Made by a program: the position numbers and the translations under genes. The notes beneath the pieces are model-generated. The model searched no databases and was not told the DNA's origin. It saw only the letters and a program-made list of their open reading frames with translations. This document shows, piece after piece, positions 18,402 through 27,383 of a stretch of DNA of 64,000 nt; within the stretch, counting starts at the first letter, position 1, and every line of letters begins with the position of its first letter. The stretch is from Cellulomonas alba (GTDB lineage: Bacteria > Actinomycetota > Actinomycetes > Actinomycetales > Cellulomonadaceae): assembly GCF_030362835.1 (NCBI RefSeq), contig NZ_JAUCGQ010000003.1, positions 236,656 through 300,655 of the forward strand, read 5' to 3'.

Positions 18402-18407
18402 CTCGGC

Positions 18408-19283
18408 ATGACTTTCCAGGAGGGCGGGTCCTTCAACTCGGGACGTGTCGGGACGCGCAGCGGCGCCGGGCGCGGCCTGGCGATCGGCGGTGGCGGCATC
18501 GGCGCTGCTCTCGTCGCGCTGGTGATCGTGCTGCTGACGCACGGCCAGGCGGACCCGACCCAGCTGCTGCAGGGAGCGGGCGGCCAGGAGACCGAGGGCA
18601 CGGTCGGTCAGTGCAGCGCCGAGCAGGCGAACACCGACCGGACGTGCCGGCTCTCCGCGACCATCGACTCGCTCGACACGGTCTGGGGCCCCACGATGCA
18701 GCAGGAGGGCGCCGAGGTGCCGGCGGTGTGGTCGTTCAAGGACTCGACCGACACGGGGTGCGGTCAGGCGTCGGCTGCCAGCGGGCCGTTCTACTGCCCG
18801 GACGACAAGTCGATCTATCTCGACACGAGCTTCTTCGACGACCTCACGACGCAGCTGGGCGCGGAGGGCGGTCCGCTCGCCGAGGAGTACGTGGTGGCGC
18901 ACGAGTACGGCCACCACATCCAGCAGGTGACGGGCGTGATGGCACGGGCGAACCGGGGTGGGACGGGTGCGTCGTCGGACTCGGTGCGCGTCGAGCTCCA
19001 GGCCGACTGCCTCGCGGGCGTGTGGGCCGGCAAGGCGGCGAGCACCGTCGACCCGGACACCGGCGTGACCTACCTGAAGCCCATCACGCACCAGCAGCTC
19101 GAGACGGCGCTCGACGCCGCCGCCGCGGTCGGCGACGACCACATCCAGGCGCAGTCCGGCGCCGGCGTGAACCCCGACTCGTTCACGCACGGCACGAGCG
19201 CGCAGCGGCAGCGGTGGTTCACCAAGGGCTACCAGGGCAAGTCGATCGCCTCGTGCGACACCTTCTCGGCGTCGTCGCTCTGA
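18408..19283 (+). CDS. Putative neutral zinc metallopeptidase (YpfJ/KPN_02809 family)
   Basis: Membrane-anchored protein of 291 residues. MTFQEGGSFNSGRV is the usual family start, followed by one transmembrane helix (about residues 28-46) and an extracytoplasmic domain. The zinc site HEYGHHIQ is at 165-172 (His165, Glu166, His169). A downstream ELQADCLAGVWAG segment provides the third ligand region. The last part, TSAQRQRWFTKGYQ, is also typical. The protease function is predicted from the motif; no substrate is known. A leaderless start at this ATG is supported by the TACCGT box. Confidence 0.85.
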   Translation: MTFQEGGSFNSGRVGTRSGAGRGLAIGGGGIGAALVALVIVLLTHGQADPTQLLQGAGGQETEGTVGQCSAEQANTDRTCRLSATIDSLDTVWGPTMQQEGAEVPAVWSFKDSTDTGCGQASAASGPFYCPDDKSIYLDTSFFDDLTTQLGAEGGPLAEEYVVAHEYGHHIQQVTGVMARANRGGTGASSDSVRVELQADCLAGVWAGKAASTVDPDTGVTYLKPITHQQLETALDAAAAVGDDHIQAQSGAGVNPDSFTHGTSAQRQRWFTKGYQGKSIASCDTFSASSL

Positions 19284-19413
19284 CGGAGGCCACGCCACCG
19301 GTCGTTCTCCCGACGTCCGCCGGACGTTCTCCGGCCGTTGGCGTCCGGCCGCCAGGGTGGGGCCGCGCCCGCGACGCCGGTTTCGGGCGATCCGCACCCT
19401 TCGAGGAGTACCG

Positions 19414-20451
19414 ATGCGTGCACGACGTGCGCTCCTGTCCCTGACCCTCGCCGTGGCGGCCGTCGCCGCGACCGCGGCTCCCACCCTGGCTGCGCCGACG
19501 CCGCCCGGGCAGGACAAGCCGGGGCACTACAGCTTCGCGGTCATCGGCGACGTGCCCTACGGCGCCGCTCAGATCGCGGCGTTCCCGCAGTGGATCCAGC
19601 AGATCAACGCCGCCGACCCCGAGCTGACGTTCCACGTCGGCGACATCAAGAACGGCTCGAGCCGCTGCGACGACGCCTACTACGGGCAGATCAAGGCCGA
19701 CTTCGACACGTTCGTGAACCCGTTGGTCTACGTCCCGGGCGACAACGAGTGGACCGACTGCCACCGCGCCAACAACGGCGCGTACAACCCGCTCGAGCGC
19801 CTCGCCTACGACCGCTCCGCCTTCTTCGCGAACCCCGGCTGGTCGCTCGGCCAGAACCCGATCCGCCTCGACTCGCAGGCCGCGGCCGGGTACCCGGAGA
19901 ACGTCCAGCTGCGGCGCGACGGCGTGGACTTCGCGATGTACGACGTCGTGGGCAGCAACGACGGACGTCAGCCGTGGGACGGGCTCGGCTACACCCAGGC
20001 GACCCCCGAGCAGCTCGCGGCCGAGGACGCCCGCATGGCGAACGCGATCGCACTGATCCGCGACTCGTTCGCCCAGGCGCGTCAGCGCCACGACCGCGGC
20101 GTCGTCCTCCTGCAGCAGGCGGACATGTTCGACCCGACCTACACGCCGACGTGGAACGACATCTCCGCGTTCCAGCCGCTCGTGCAGGCGATCGTCGACG
20201 AGTCCCGGACCTTCCGCGGCGAGGTGTACCTCGTCAACGGCGACAGCCACGTCTACAACAGCGACCAGCCGCTCGCGACCGGCTCGCCCTGGCTCGCGAC
20301 CTACCGCGTCACGGGCTCGGCGGACAACCTGCACCGGATCACCGTCGACGGCTCGAGCAACAACAAGGACTGGCTGTCGGTGACGATCAACCGGCCGGGC
20401 GCCGACCACGTGCTGAGCTGGACGCGGGTGCCCTACCTCGTGCAGCCCTGA
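19414..20451 (+). CDS. Secreted metallophosphoesterase-like protein
   Basis: Exported protein of 345 residues with a clear signal peptide (RARRALLSLTLAVAAVAATAAPTLA, cleavage near residue 26). The mature part has calcineurin-like phosphoesterase motifs: FAVIGDVPYG, FHVGDIKNGSSRC, VPGDNEWTDC, and late NGDSH(V). These would hold a dinuclear metal centre. The substrate is unknown. The ATG follows a GAGGAG ribosome site. It sits alone between two unrelated transcription units, and the stop faces the M4 protease stop across 53 bases. Confidence 0.8.
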   Translation: MRARRALLSLTLAVAAVAATAAPTLAAPTPPGQDKPGHYSFAVIGDVPYGAAQIAAFPQWIQQINAADPELTFHVGDIKNGSSRCDDAYYGQIKADFDTFVNPLVYVPGDNEWTDCHRANNGAYNPLERLAYDRSAFFANPGWSLGQNPIRLDSQAAAGYPENVQLRRDGVDFAMYDVVGSNDGRQPWDGLGYTQATPEQLAAEDARMANAIALIRDSFAQARQRHDRGVVLLQQADMFDPTYTPTWNDISAFQPLVQAIVDESRTFRGEVYLVNGDSHVYNSDQPLATGSPWLATYRVTGSADNLHRITVDGSSNNKDWLSVTINRPGADHVLSWTRVPYLVQP

Positions 20452-20504
20452 CGCGACGGGGTGGTCGCGGGCGCGAGCCTGCGACCCCTCCGCCCGTCCC
20501 GGGC

Positions 20505-21563
20505 TCAGGCCGCGGGCAGCGTCGTCTCGATGCCGACCTGCTGCCACGCATCCGCCACGACCCGCGCCGCGTCGTCCCCGAACGCCTTGACCGCGGCGTC
20601 GACCGTCCGCTGCGCGAAGTCGGCGAACGTGAGGCCCGTCGGCCGGTCCGCGGCGGTGAGCACCTCGTACCAGACCTGACCCGCGCGCTCCCACGAGTAC
20701 CCCCCGAGGCCGACGGCCGCGAGGTAGAAGGCACGGTTCGGGATGCCCGAGTTCACGTGCGGGTCGCCGCCCTCGACGAAGCCCGTCATGTCGGCCGGCT
20801 GGGGGTCCGTGCCGAGCACCGGGTCGTCGTACGCCGTGCCGGGTGCCTTGAGCGACCGGAGCGCGACGCCGTGGACGCCCGACGCCAGCAGGCCGGCACC
20901 GATCAGCCAGTCGGCCTCGTCGGACGTCTGCTGGGGCGACGCGTGGAACTGCTTGACCATCGAGCCGAACACGTCGGAGACCGACTCGTTCAGCGCGCCC
21001 GGCTGGTCGCCGTCGTCGAGGCCGCCGCTGTACTGCGTGACGCCGTGCGTCAGCTCGTGGCCCATGACGTCGACCGCGATCGTGAACCGGTTGAACAGCG
21101 TGCCGTCACCGTCGCCGAACACCATCTGCGAGCCGTTCCAGAACGCGTTGTCGTAGTCCCGCGCGTAGTGGACGGTGCCCACGAGGTCCATGCCGCGGCC
21201 GTCGATCGAGTCGCGGTCGAACTCGCCGCCGTACAGCCGCAGCGTCGCCGTCAGGCCGTCGAACGCCTCGTCGACCGCGACGTCCGAGCCGCCCGGACCG
21301 TGCTGCGTACGGGCGACCGTGCCGGGCAGCGCGGTCCGGTTACCCGCGGTGTAGATCGTCACCGTCGCCGTCGGCGTCAGCGCCTGGGACAGCGCCTCCG
21401 GGACCACCGGCGGCGGCGTCGGCTCGGAACGTCCGCCGACGAGCGCGCCCGACAGCCGCAGCGTGTGCCGGGCGGCCTCGCGCTGCTCGGGCGAGCCGTT
21501 CTCGGCGATGGACTCGAGCATGTGCGGCGGGACGATGCACGCGAACGGGTGGCGGTCGGTCAT
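20505..21563 (-). CDS. M4 metallopeptidase, protealysin-like
   Basis: Thermolysin-family zinc protease of 352 residues. Zinc site HELTH at 169-173, third ligand Glu193 in ALNESVSD, and catalytic His269 in DPHVNSGIPNRAFYL. There is no signal peptide and no long FTP/PepSY propeptide. Instead the N-terminus has the short protealysin-type propeptide with VPPHMLESIAENGSPEQREAA (PPHML at 12-16), so the enzyme may be intracellular or exported by a non-Sec route. The ATG overlaps the stop of the emfourin-like gene by four bases, so the inhibitor is translated first. Confidence 0.9.
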   Translation of the reverse strand: MTDRHPFACIVPPHMLESIAENGSPEQREAARHTLRLSGALVGGRSEPTPPPVVPEALSQALTPTATVTIYTAGNRTALPGTVARTQHGPGGSDVAVDEAFDGLTATLRLYGGEFDRDSIDGRGMDLVGTVHYARDYDNAFWNGSQMVFGDGDGTLFNRFTIAVDVMGHELTHGVTQYSGGLDDGDQPGALNESVSDVFGSMVKQFHASPQQTSDEADWLIGAGLLASGVHGVALRSLKAPGTAYDDPVLGTDPQPADMTGFVEGGDPHVNSGIPNRAFYLAAVGLGGYSWERAGQVWYEVLTAADRPTGLTFADFAQRTVDAAVKAFGDDAARVVADAWQQVGIETTLPAA

Positions 21564-21901
21564 GCGGCTCCTTCGGGGTCGTCGGGTGAGGGGGGCGTCG
21601 CGGCGAGCGACGAGATCGTGCGGACGAGCTCGGTGAGCACCGGGTCGTCGTCGAGGTCGGTGAACGTGATCGTGCGGTTGACGGTGCCCTCGCCCGTCAC
21701 GGTGAGCGTGAACGTGCGGTAGTCGGCCGCCCCCGACGGCACGGGCGCCTCGGCGGGTCGGCCGGCGAGGTCCGCGTCGTCGACGAGCCCCACGAGCCGG
21801 GTGGACGCCGCCATCTGCAGCCGCTCGGTCTCGATCACCACGTGCCGCATCGCCGGGGGCACCGGAGCGAAGCCGCCGGACTGCGAGAGCTCGATCTCCA
21901 T
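21560..21901 (-). CDS. Emfourin-like protealysin inhibitor
   Basis: Small protein of 113 residues placed directly upstream of, and overlapping, the M4 protease gene. Sequence features fit the emfourin family of protein inhibitors of protealysin-like proteases: start MEIELSQSGGFAPVPP and a Thr/Asp-rich central strand region YRTFTLTVTGEGTVNRTITFTDLDDDPVLTELVRTI. In Serratia such a pair forms an operon in which the inhibitor blocks the protease. No signal peptide, so it should act in the same compartment as the protease. Family assignment rests on sequence pattern plus context. Confidence 0.75.
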   Translation of the reverse strand: MEIELSQSGGFAPVPPAMRHVVIETERLQMAASTRLVGLVDDADLAGRPAEAPVPSGAADYRTFTLTVTGEGTVNRTITFTDLDDDPVLTELVRTISSLAATPPSPDDPEGAA

Positions 21902-21978
21902 CGGCGGTCCTCCCTCGCGGCTCGGGCTGCGACCAGTCTTGTCCGCACCACCGACACCCGCGCGGTGACGACCCGGCG

Positions 21979-22545
21979 TCAGCCGCGCTCGGCGTCCTCG
22001 ACCCTCGCGAGCCGCGGGTCGCGCAGGCCCACCGCGTCGGTCTCCCACATCGCCTGGGGGTAGACGACGCGCCCTGCCATCCAGGGCTCGAGAGCCGCGA
22101 GCGTCGCCACCTGGAACGCTGGCTCGGGGATCCGCACGGACGGCCGCTCGAACCCCCGGGCCGACGCGGGCTCGAACCCGCGCGGGCCGTAGTAGCGCCA
22201 GTCACCCTCGAGGAACACGGCGGGCGCCGCGAGAGCCTCGGCCGCCGCGAGCGCCGCCGCGACGAGCCGCGTCCCGACGCCCTCGCCCTGACGCGCCGGC
22301 GCGACCGCGAGCGGCGTGAGCATCAGGACGTCGACGAGCCGGTCGCGCGCGTCCACCCACGCGCGGCTCAGCCGCACGTACCCCACGACCCCACCGTCGT
22401 CCGCCACGAGGTCGGCGCGGCTCGCGCCCGTCGTGTCGAGCGCCCTCGTCATCGTGAGCACGTGCGCGCCGTCGGACCCGAACGCGGCGGCGACCACCTC
22501 GTCGGCGGCCCGCTGGTCCCCGGGCACGGCGGCGCGGATCTCCAT
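21979..22545 (-). CDS. GNAT-family N-acetyltransferase
   Basis: Predicted acetyl-CoA-dependent acetyltransferase of 188 residues. The acetyl-CoA-binding motif is LAVAPARQGEGVGTRLVAAAL (Q/R-x-x-G-x-G/A), followed by VFLEGDWRYYGPRGFEPA, typical of the YhbS-like group. Substrate unknown. The ATG at 22545 begins MEIRAAVPGDQRAAD, the usual family start. It is transcribed away from the persulfide-response operon, about 100 bases of shared promoter region apart, so the CstR operator might also affect it. Confidence 0.83.
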   Translation of the reverse strand: MEIRAAVPGDQRAADEVVAAAFGSDGAHVLTMTRALDTTGASRADLVADDGGVVGYVRLSRAWVDARDRLVDVLMLTPLAVAPARQGEGVGTRLVAAALAAAEALAAPAVFLEGDWRYYGPRGFEPASARGFERPSVRIPEPAFQVATLAALEPWMAGRVVYPQAMWETDAVGLRDPRLARVEDAERG

Positions 22546-22618
22546 CCGGCCACCGTAGGTCTGCGGCAACGCACCGACCGCACTCATTCCGGCGGCTCCG
22601 AACCCGGCGCGGTTCGAT

Positions 22619-22638
22619 GTATACCCCCAGGGGTATAC
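22619..22638. promoter_or_regulatory. CsoR/CstR-family operator
   Basis: A 20-bp dyad with perfect 9-base arms GTATACCCC and GGGGTATAC around a 2-base centre. This G/C tract flanked by TATA is the operator type bound by CsoR/CstR-family repressors. It overlaps the -10 box of the downstream operon, so binding would block RNA polymerase. The repressor is encoded two genes down. Confidence 0.85.
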
Positions 22639-22641
22639 GAT
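22636..22641 (+). promoter_or_regulatory. -10 box of the persulfide-response operon
   Basis: TACGAT ends six bases before the ATG at 22648, so the transcript is probably leaderless. Its first three bases are the last three of the operator. Confidence 0.5.
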
Positions 22642-22647
22642 GGGGCC

Positions 22648-24372
22648 ATGAGTCACGCACAGATCCCGACCCAGCCCGGGCCGCCCACGCGCATCGTCGT
22701 GGTCGGCGGCGTGGCGGCCGGCATGAGCTGCGCCGCGCGCGCACGCCGCCTCGACGAGCGCGCCGAGATCGTCGTGCTCGAGCGCGGCGAGCACGTCTCG
22801 TTCGCCGGCTGCGGCCTCCCGTACCACGTGGGCGGCGAGATCCCGTCGGCCGAGCAGCTGCTCGTGCAGACGCCGGCGTCGTTGCGCGCCGCGCTCGACC
22901 TCGACGTCCGCCCCGGGCACGACGTCGTCGGCCTCGACGCGACCGCGCGGGTCGTGCACGTCCGGACCGCCGAGGGCGGGGTGACGCTGCCCTACGACGC
23001 GCTCGTGCTCGCCCCCGGTGCCCGCGCCGTCACTCCCCCGCTGCCGGGCGTCGACTCGCCGCGGGTGCGCACGCTGCGCACCGTCGGCGACGCCCGAGCG
23101 CTGCGCGACCAGGTGACCGCGGGCGCGCCCCGTGCGGTCGTGCTCGGAGGCGGCTTCATCGGCCTCGAGGCGGCCGAGCAGCTCGCGCAGGCCGGCCTCG
23201 AGGTCGCGCTCGTCGAGCTCGCGAGCCACGTGCTCCCGCCGCTCGAGCCCGAGCTGGCCTCGCTCGTCACGGCCGAGCTCGAGCGCCTCGGCATCGCCGT
23301 CCACGACGGGGTCGGCGCGACGGAGGTCGAGCACGGGCCGCGGCACGACACGGTCGTGCTCGCCGACGGCACGCGGCTCGCCGCGGAGCTCGTCGTCCTG
23401 TCGGTCGGCGTGCGGCCCGACACCGCGGTGTTCGAGGCGGCGGGCGTGGCGTGCGAGCGCGGCGCGATCGTCGTCGACCAGCACGGGCGCACCAACCTCC
23501 CCGGCGTCTGGGCGGCGGGCGACGCGGTCGTCGCGACGGACACGGTCACGGGTGTCAGGCGGCCCGTCCCGCTCGCGGGGCCGGCCAACCGCGCGGGTCG
23601 ACAGGTCGCCGACGCGATCCTGCGCCCCGAGACGGCACGCCCGATCCCGACCGCACTCGGCACCGCTATCGTGCGCGTGGGCGAGCTGGCCGCGGCCCTG
23701 ACGGGCGCGAACCGCGCCGCGCTCGCCGAGGCCGGCGTCGCGCACCACACCGTGCACCTGCACCCGAGCCAGCACGCCGGCTGGTTCCCGGGCGCGAGCC
23801 CGGTGCACCTGGTCGTGCACTTCGCGGACGACGGACGGCTGCTCGGCGCGCAGGCCGTGGGCGCCGACGGCGTCGACAAGCGGATCGACGTGCTGGCCAC
23901 GGCGATCCGCGCGGGCCTGACGGTCGGCGACCTCATCGATCTCGACCTCGCGTACGCGCCGCCGTTCGGGTCGGCGAAGGACGCGGTCAACCTCGCCGGC
24001 ATGGCGGCCTCGAACGTCCTCGACGGCAGGCTGCGCCTCTGGCACGCCGCCGACCTCGACGACGCGCTCGGCACCGCGCTGGTGCTCGACGTGCGCAGCC
24101 GCGCCGAGTTCGATGCCGGGCACGTGGCCGGCGCGCTGAACGTGCCCCACACCGAGCTGCGTGACCGCCTCGACGAGGTGCGCGCCGCCGCCGCCGGCCG
24201 ACCGGTGCGTGCGCTGTGCGGCTCCGGGCTCCGCTCGCACATCGCGCACCGCGTGCTCAGCCAGGCCGGGTTCGACTCGGCCTCGCTCTCGGGCGGCATG
24301 CTCACGCTGCGCGCCGCGCTCGGCCGCCAGGCCACCACCCGTCTCGTCACCGAGGAGGCACTCGTCGCATGA
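22648..24372 (+). CDS. CoA-disulfide reductase with C-terminal rhodanese domain
   Basis: FAD/NAD(P)-dependent pyridine-nucleotide-disulfide oxidoreductase fused to rhodanese, 574 residues. FAD motif VVVGGVAAGMSCAARAR (17-33), single redox Cys55 in SFAGCGLPYH as in CoA-disulfide reductases, second nucleotide motif VVLGGGFIGLEAAEQL, and WAAGDAV. The rhodanese part (about 470-560) carries active-site Cys524 in RALCGSGLRSH. Enzymes of this type reduce CoA disulfide or persulfide and polysulfide, detoxifying reactive sulfur species. First gene of an operon whose next gene encodes a CstR-like persulfide sensor, which supports that role. The frame is open further upstream, but the leaderless promoter and RIVVVGG spacing fix the start. 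Confidence 0.88.
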   Translation: MSHAQIPTQPGPPTRIVVVGGVAAGMSCAARARRLDERAEIVVLERGEHVSFAGCGLPYHVGGEIPSAEQLLVQTPASLRAALDLDVRPGHDVVGLDATARVVHVRTAEGGVTLPYDALVLAPGARAVTPPLPGVDSPRVRTLRTVGDARALRDQVTAGAPRAVVLGGGFIGLEAAEQLAQAGLEVALVELASHVLPPLEPELASLVTAELERLGIAVHDGVGATEVEHGPRHDTVVLADGTRLAAELVVLSVGVRPDTAVFEAAGVACERGAIVVDQHGRTNLPGVWAAGDAVVATDTVTGVRRPVPLAGPANRAGRQVADAILRPETARPIPTALGTAIVRVGELAAALTGANRAALAEAGVAHHTVHLHPSQHAGWFPGASPVHLVVHFADDGRLLGAQAVGADGVDKRIDVLATAIRAGLTVGDLIDLDLAYAPPFGSAKDAVNLAGMAASNVLDGRLRLWHAADLDDALGTALVLDVRSRAEFDAGHVAGALNVPHTELRDRLDEVRAAAAGRPVRALCGSGLRSHIAHRVLSQAGFDSASLSGGMLTLRAALGRQATTRLVTEEALVA

Positions 24373-24644
24373 CCCCCGACGCCGAAGCCCAGCGCAGCAT
24401 CCTCAACCGCCTCCGCCGCGCGCGCGGCCAGCTCGACGCCGTCATCACGGCCGTGGAGACAGGCGGCTCGTGCCGCGACGTCGTCACGCAGCTCGCCGCC
24501 GTCACGAGCGCGCTCGACAAGGCGGGCTACGCGATCGTCGCGACCGCGATGCGCGACTGCGTCGTCGACCCCGGCGGCACGGCCGCCGCGGAGGACGGAC
24601 TGACCACCGACGAGCTCCGCAAGCTCTTCCTCATGCTCGCCTGA
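24369..24644 (+). CDS. CstR-like persulfide-sensing repressor (CsoR family)
   Basis: DUF156/CsoR-family transcription repressor of 91 residues, an all-helical DNA-binding protein. It keeps the two family cysteines, Cys35 (GGSCRDV) and Cys64 (MRDCVVD), but the position of the copper-ligand His of M. tuberculosis CsoR (His61) is Ala60 here. Two Cys without the His is the pattern of CstR, which senses persulfides through disulfide or polysulfide bridges rather than Cu(I). The ATG overlaps the stop of the reductase gene (ATGA). The operator at 22619-22638 is its likely target, giving autoregulation. Confidence 0.87.
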   Translation: MTPDAEAQRSILNRLRRARGQLDAVITAVETGGSCRDVVTQLAAVTSALDKAGYAIVATAMRDCVVDPGGTAAAEDGLTTDELRKLFLMLA

Positions 24645-24689
24645 CGCGAGCCCGCACCGCCGAACACCCCAGCAAGGAGAAGAACCACC

Positions 24690-24857
24690 GTGTGCTACCC
24701 CACCACCTGTTCCACCTGCGGCAAGACCACCTGGGCGGGCTGCGGCCAGCACGTCGCCGACGTCCAGCGCTCCGTCCCGGCCGCGCAGTGGTGCGCCGGC
24801 CACCCGGACCAGGCGCGCAAGGACGGCGGCTTCCTCAGCAGGCTCTTCGGTCGCTGA
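24690..24857 (+). CDS. Small Cys-rich protein (55 aa) of the persulfide operon
   Basis: A short gene with GTG start, AAGGAGA ribosome site about ten bases upstream and stop TGA at 24855. The product begins MCYPTTCSTCGKTTWAGCGQ and continues HVADVQRSVPAAQWCAGHPD, ending in a basic GGFLSRLFGR tail. Cysteines at 2, 7, 10, 18 and 35 plus His21 and His38 could form a small zinc site or act as persulfide acceptors. I recall similar CxTCGKTTWxGCGxH peptides in other bacteria, without an assigned function. Gap to the repressor gene is 45 bases, so it is most likely in the same operon. Confidence 0.78.
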   Translation: MCYPTTCSTCGKTTWAGCGQHVADVQRSVPAAQWCAGHPDQARKDGGFLSRLFGR

Positions 24858-24880
24858 GCGAGGTCGCGCCGCGACGACGA

Positions 24881-24919
24881 GAGGCCCGGGCCCGGCTCCG
24901 TGCCGGGTCCCGGGCCTCG
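24881..24919. terminator. Strong hairpin between persulfide operon and gap
   Basis: GAGGCCCGGGCCCGGC (24881-24896) pairs with the segment ending GGGCCTC (up to 24918) over about 16 bp with one bulged T and a 5-base loop. Placed between converging genes, so it probably ends both transcripts. Confidence 0.75.
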
Positions 24920-24936
24920 TGGCGTCCGGGCGAGGC

Positions 24937-26530
<1,594 letters not shown>

Positions 26531-26536
26531 GCCGCC

Positions 26537-26560
26537 ACTGTACATACTAGTAGTTACAGT
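26537..26560. promoter_or_regulatory. 24-bp nested palindrome, likely TetR operator
   Basis: Outer arms ACTGTA (26537-26542) and TACAGT (26555-26560) surround a perfect inner palindrome TACTAGTA (26545-26552); 20 of 24 positions are symmetric. It is AT-rich against a GC-rich background and lies between tetR and the divergent hydrolase gene. Confidence 0.75.
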
Positions 26561-26623
26561 CGCTAGCCGACCAGCTCCTCCGCGCTGGTTGCCGCCGCCC
26601 GCGCCCCCTGACACAGTCGACCG

Positions 26624-27379
26624 GTGCTGACTCCGGTGGCCGACGGCGTGTGGGTGCGACAGAGCGAGTGGGTGGCGAGCAACGCCACCGTGGTCCGAGC
26701 CGGCGACGGTCTCGTGCTCGTCGACCCCGGCATCGGCGGCGCCGACCTGACCGAGCTAGCCGACGACGTGGACGCGCTCGGGCTTCCGGTGGTCGCCGGC
26801 CTGTGCACGCACCCCCACTGGGACCACCTGCTGTGGCACCCGCGGTTCGGGGACGTGCCGCGCTACGCCACGGCCGCCGCCGCCGCGGTCGCGACCACGG
26901 CGCAGGAACGGGCTCGTGACATGGCGGCGCAGAGTGCCGAGGGCGTCCCGCTCGACCTGGTCGCGCTCGTCACGCCGCTCCCTGCGGACGGCGGGCCGAT
27001 CCCGGGCGAGCTGCTCGAGCACGATGCGCACGCCGCCGGCCACGTCGCCCTCCTGCTGGCCGACCGCCGCGCGCTCGTCGCCGGCGACATGCTCTCCGAC
27101 CTGCTGATCCCGATCCTGGACCGGAACCGGCCAGGCCAGGTCGACGCCTACGCGGACGCGCTCGACCGGCTCGGCGAGGCCGCGCGGCACGTCGACGTCG
27201 TGGTGCCCGGCCACGGCAGCGTCGCGCGGGGTGCCGAGGTCGCTGAGCGCGTGGCCGCCGACCGCGCGTACATCGAGGCGCTACGCCGCGGCGAGGACCC
27301 CGTCGACGCACGCCTCGACCAGGACTGGGTCGCCGCGATCCACCGCGCGAACGTCGAGCTCGCGGCGCGCCCGGGCTGA
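26624..27379 (+). CDS. Metallo-beta-lactamase-fold hydrolase
   Basis: 251-residue MBL-fold protein with the zinc motif THPHWDHLLW (HxHxDH variant), a downstream His in HAAGHVALLL, Asp in VAGDMLSD and the final His in VVPGHGSV. These supply the dinuclear zinc site of the glyoxalase II/lactonase-like superfamily. No signal peptide. The substrate is unknown. Divergent from tetR across the palindromic operator, so it is the most obvious candidate target of that regulator. The stop is four bases from the opposing GH43 stop. Confidence 0.83.
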   Translation: MLTPVADGVWVRQSEWVASNATVVRAGDGLVLVDPGIGGADLTELADDVDALGLPVVAGLCTHPHWDHLLWHPRFGDVPRYATAAAAAVATTAQERARDMAAQSAEGVPLDLVALVTPLPADGGPIPGELLEHDAHAAGHVALLLADRRALVAGDMLSDLLIPILDRNRPGQVDAYADALDRLGEAARHVDVVVPGHGSVARGAEVAERVAADRAYIEALRRGEDPVDARLDQDWVAAIHRANVELAARPG

Positions 27380-27383
27380 CGGC

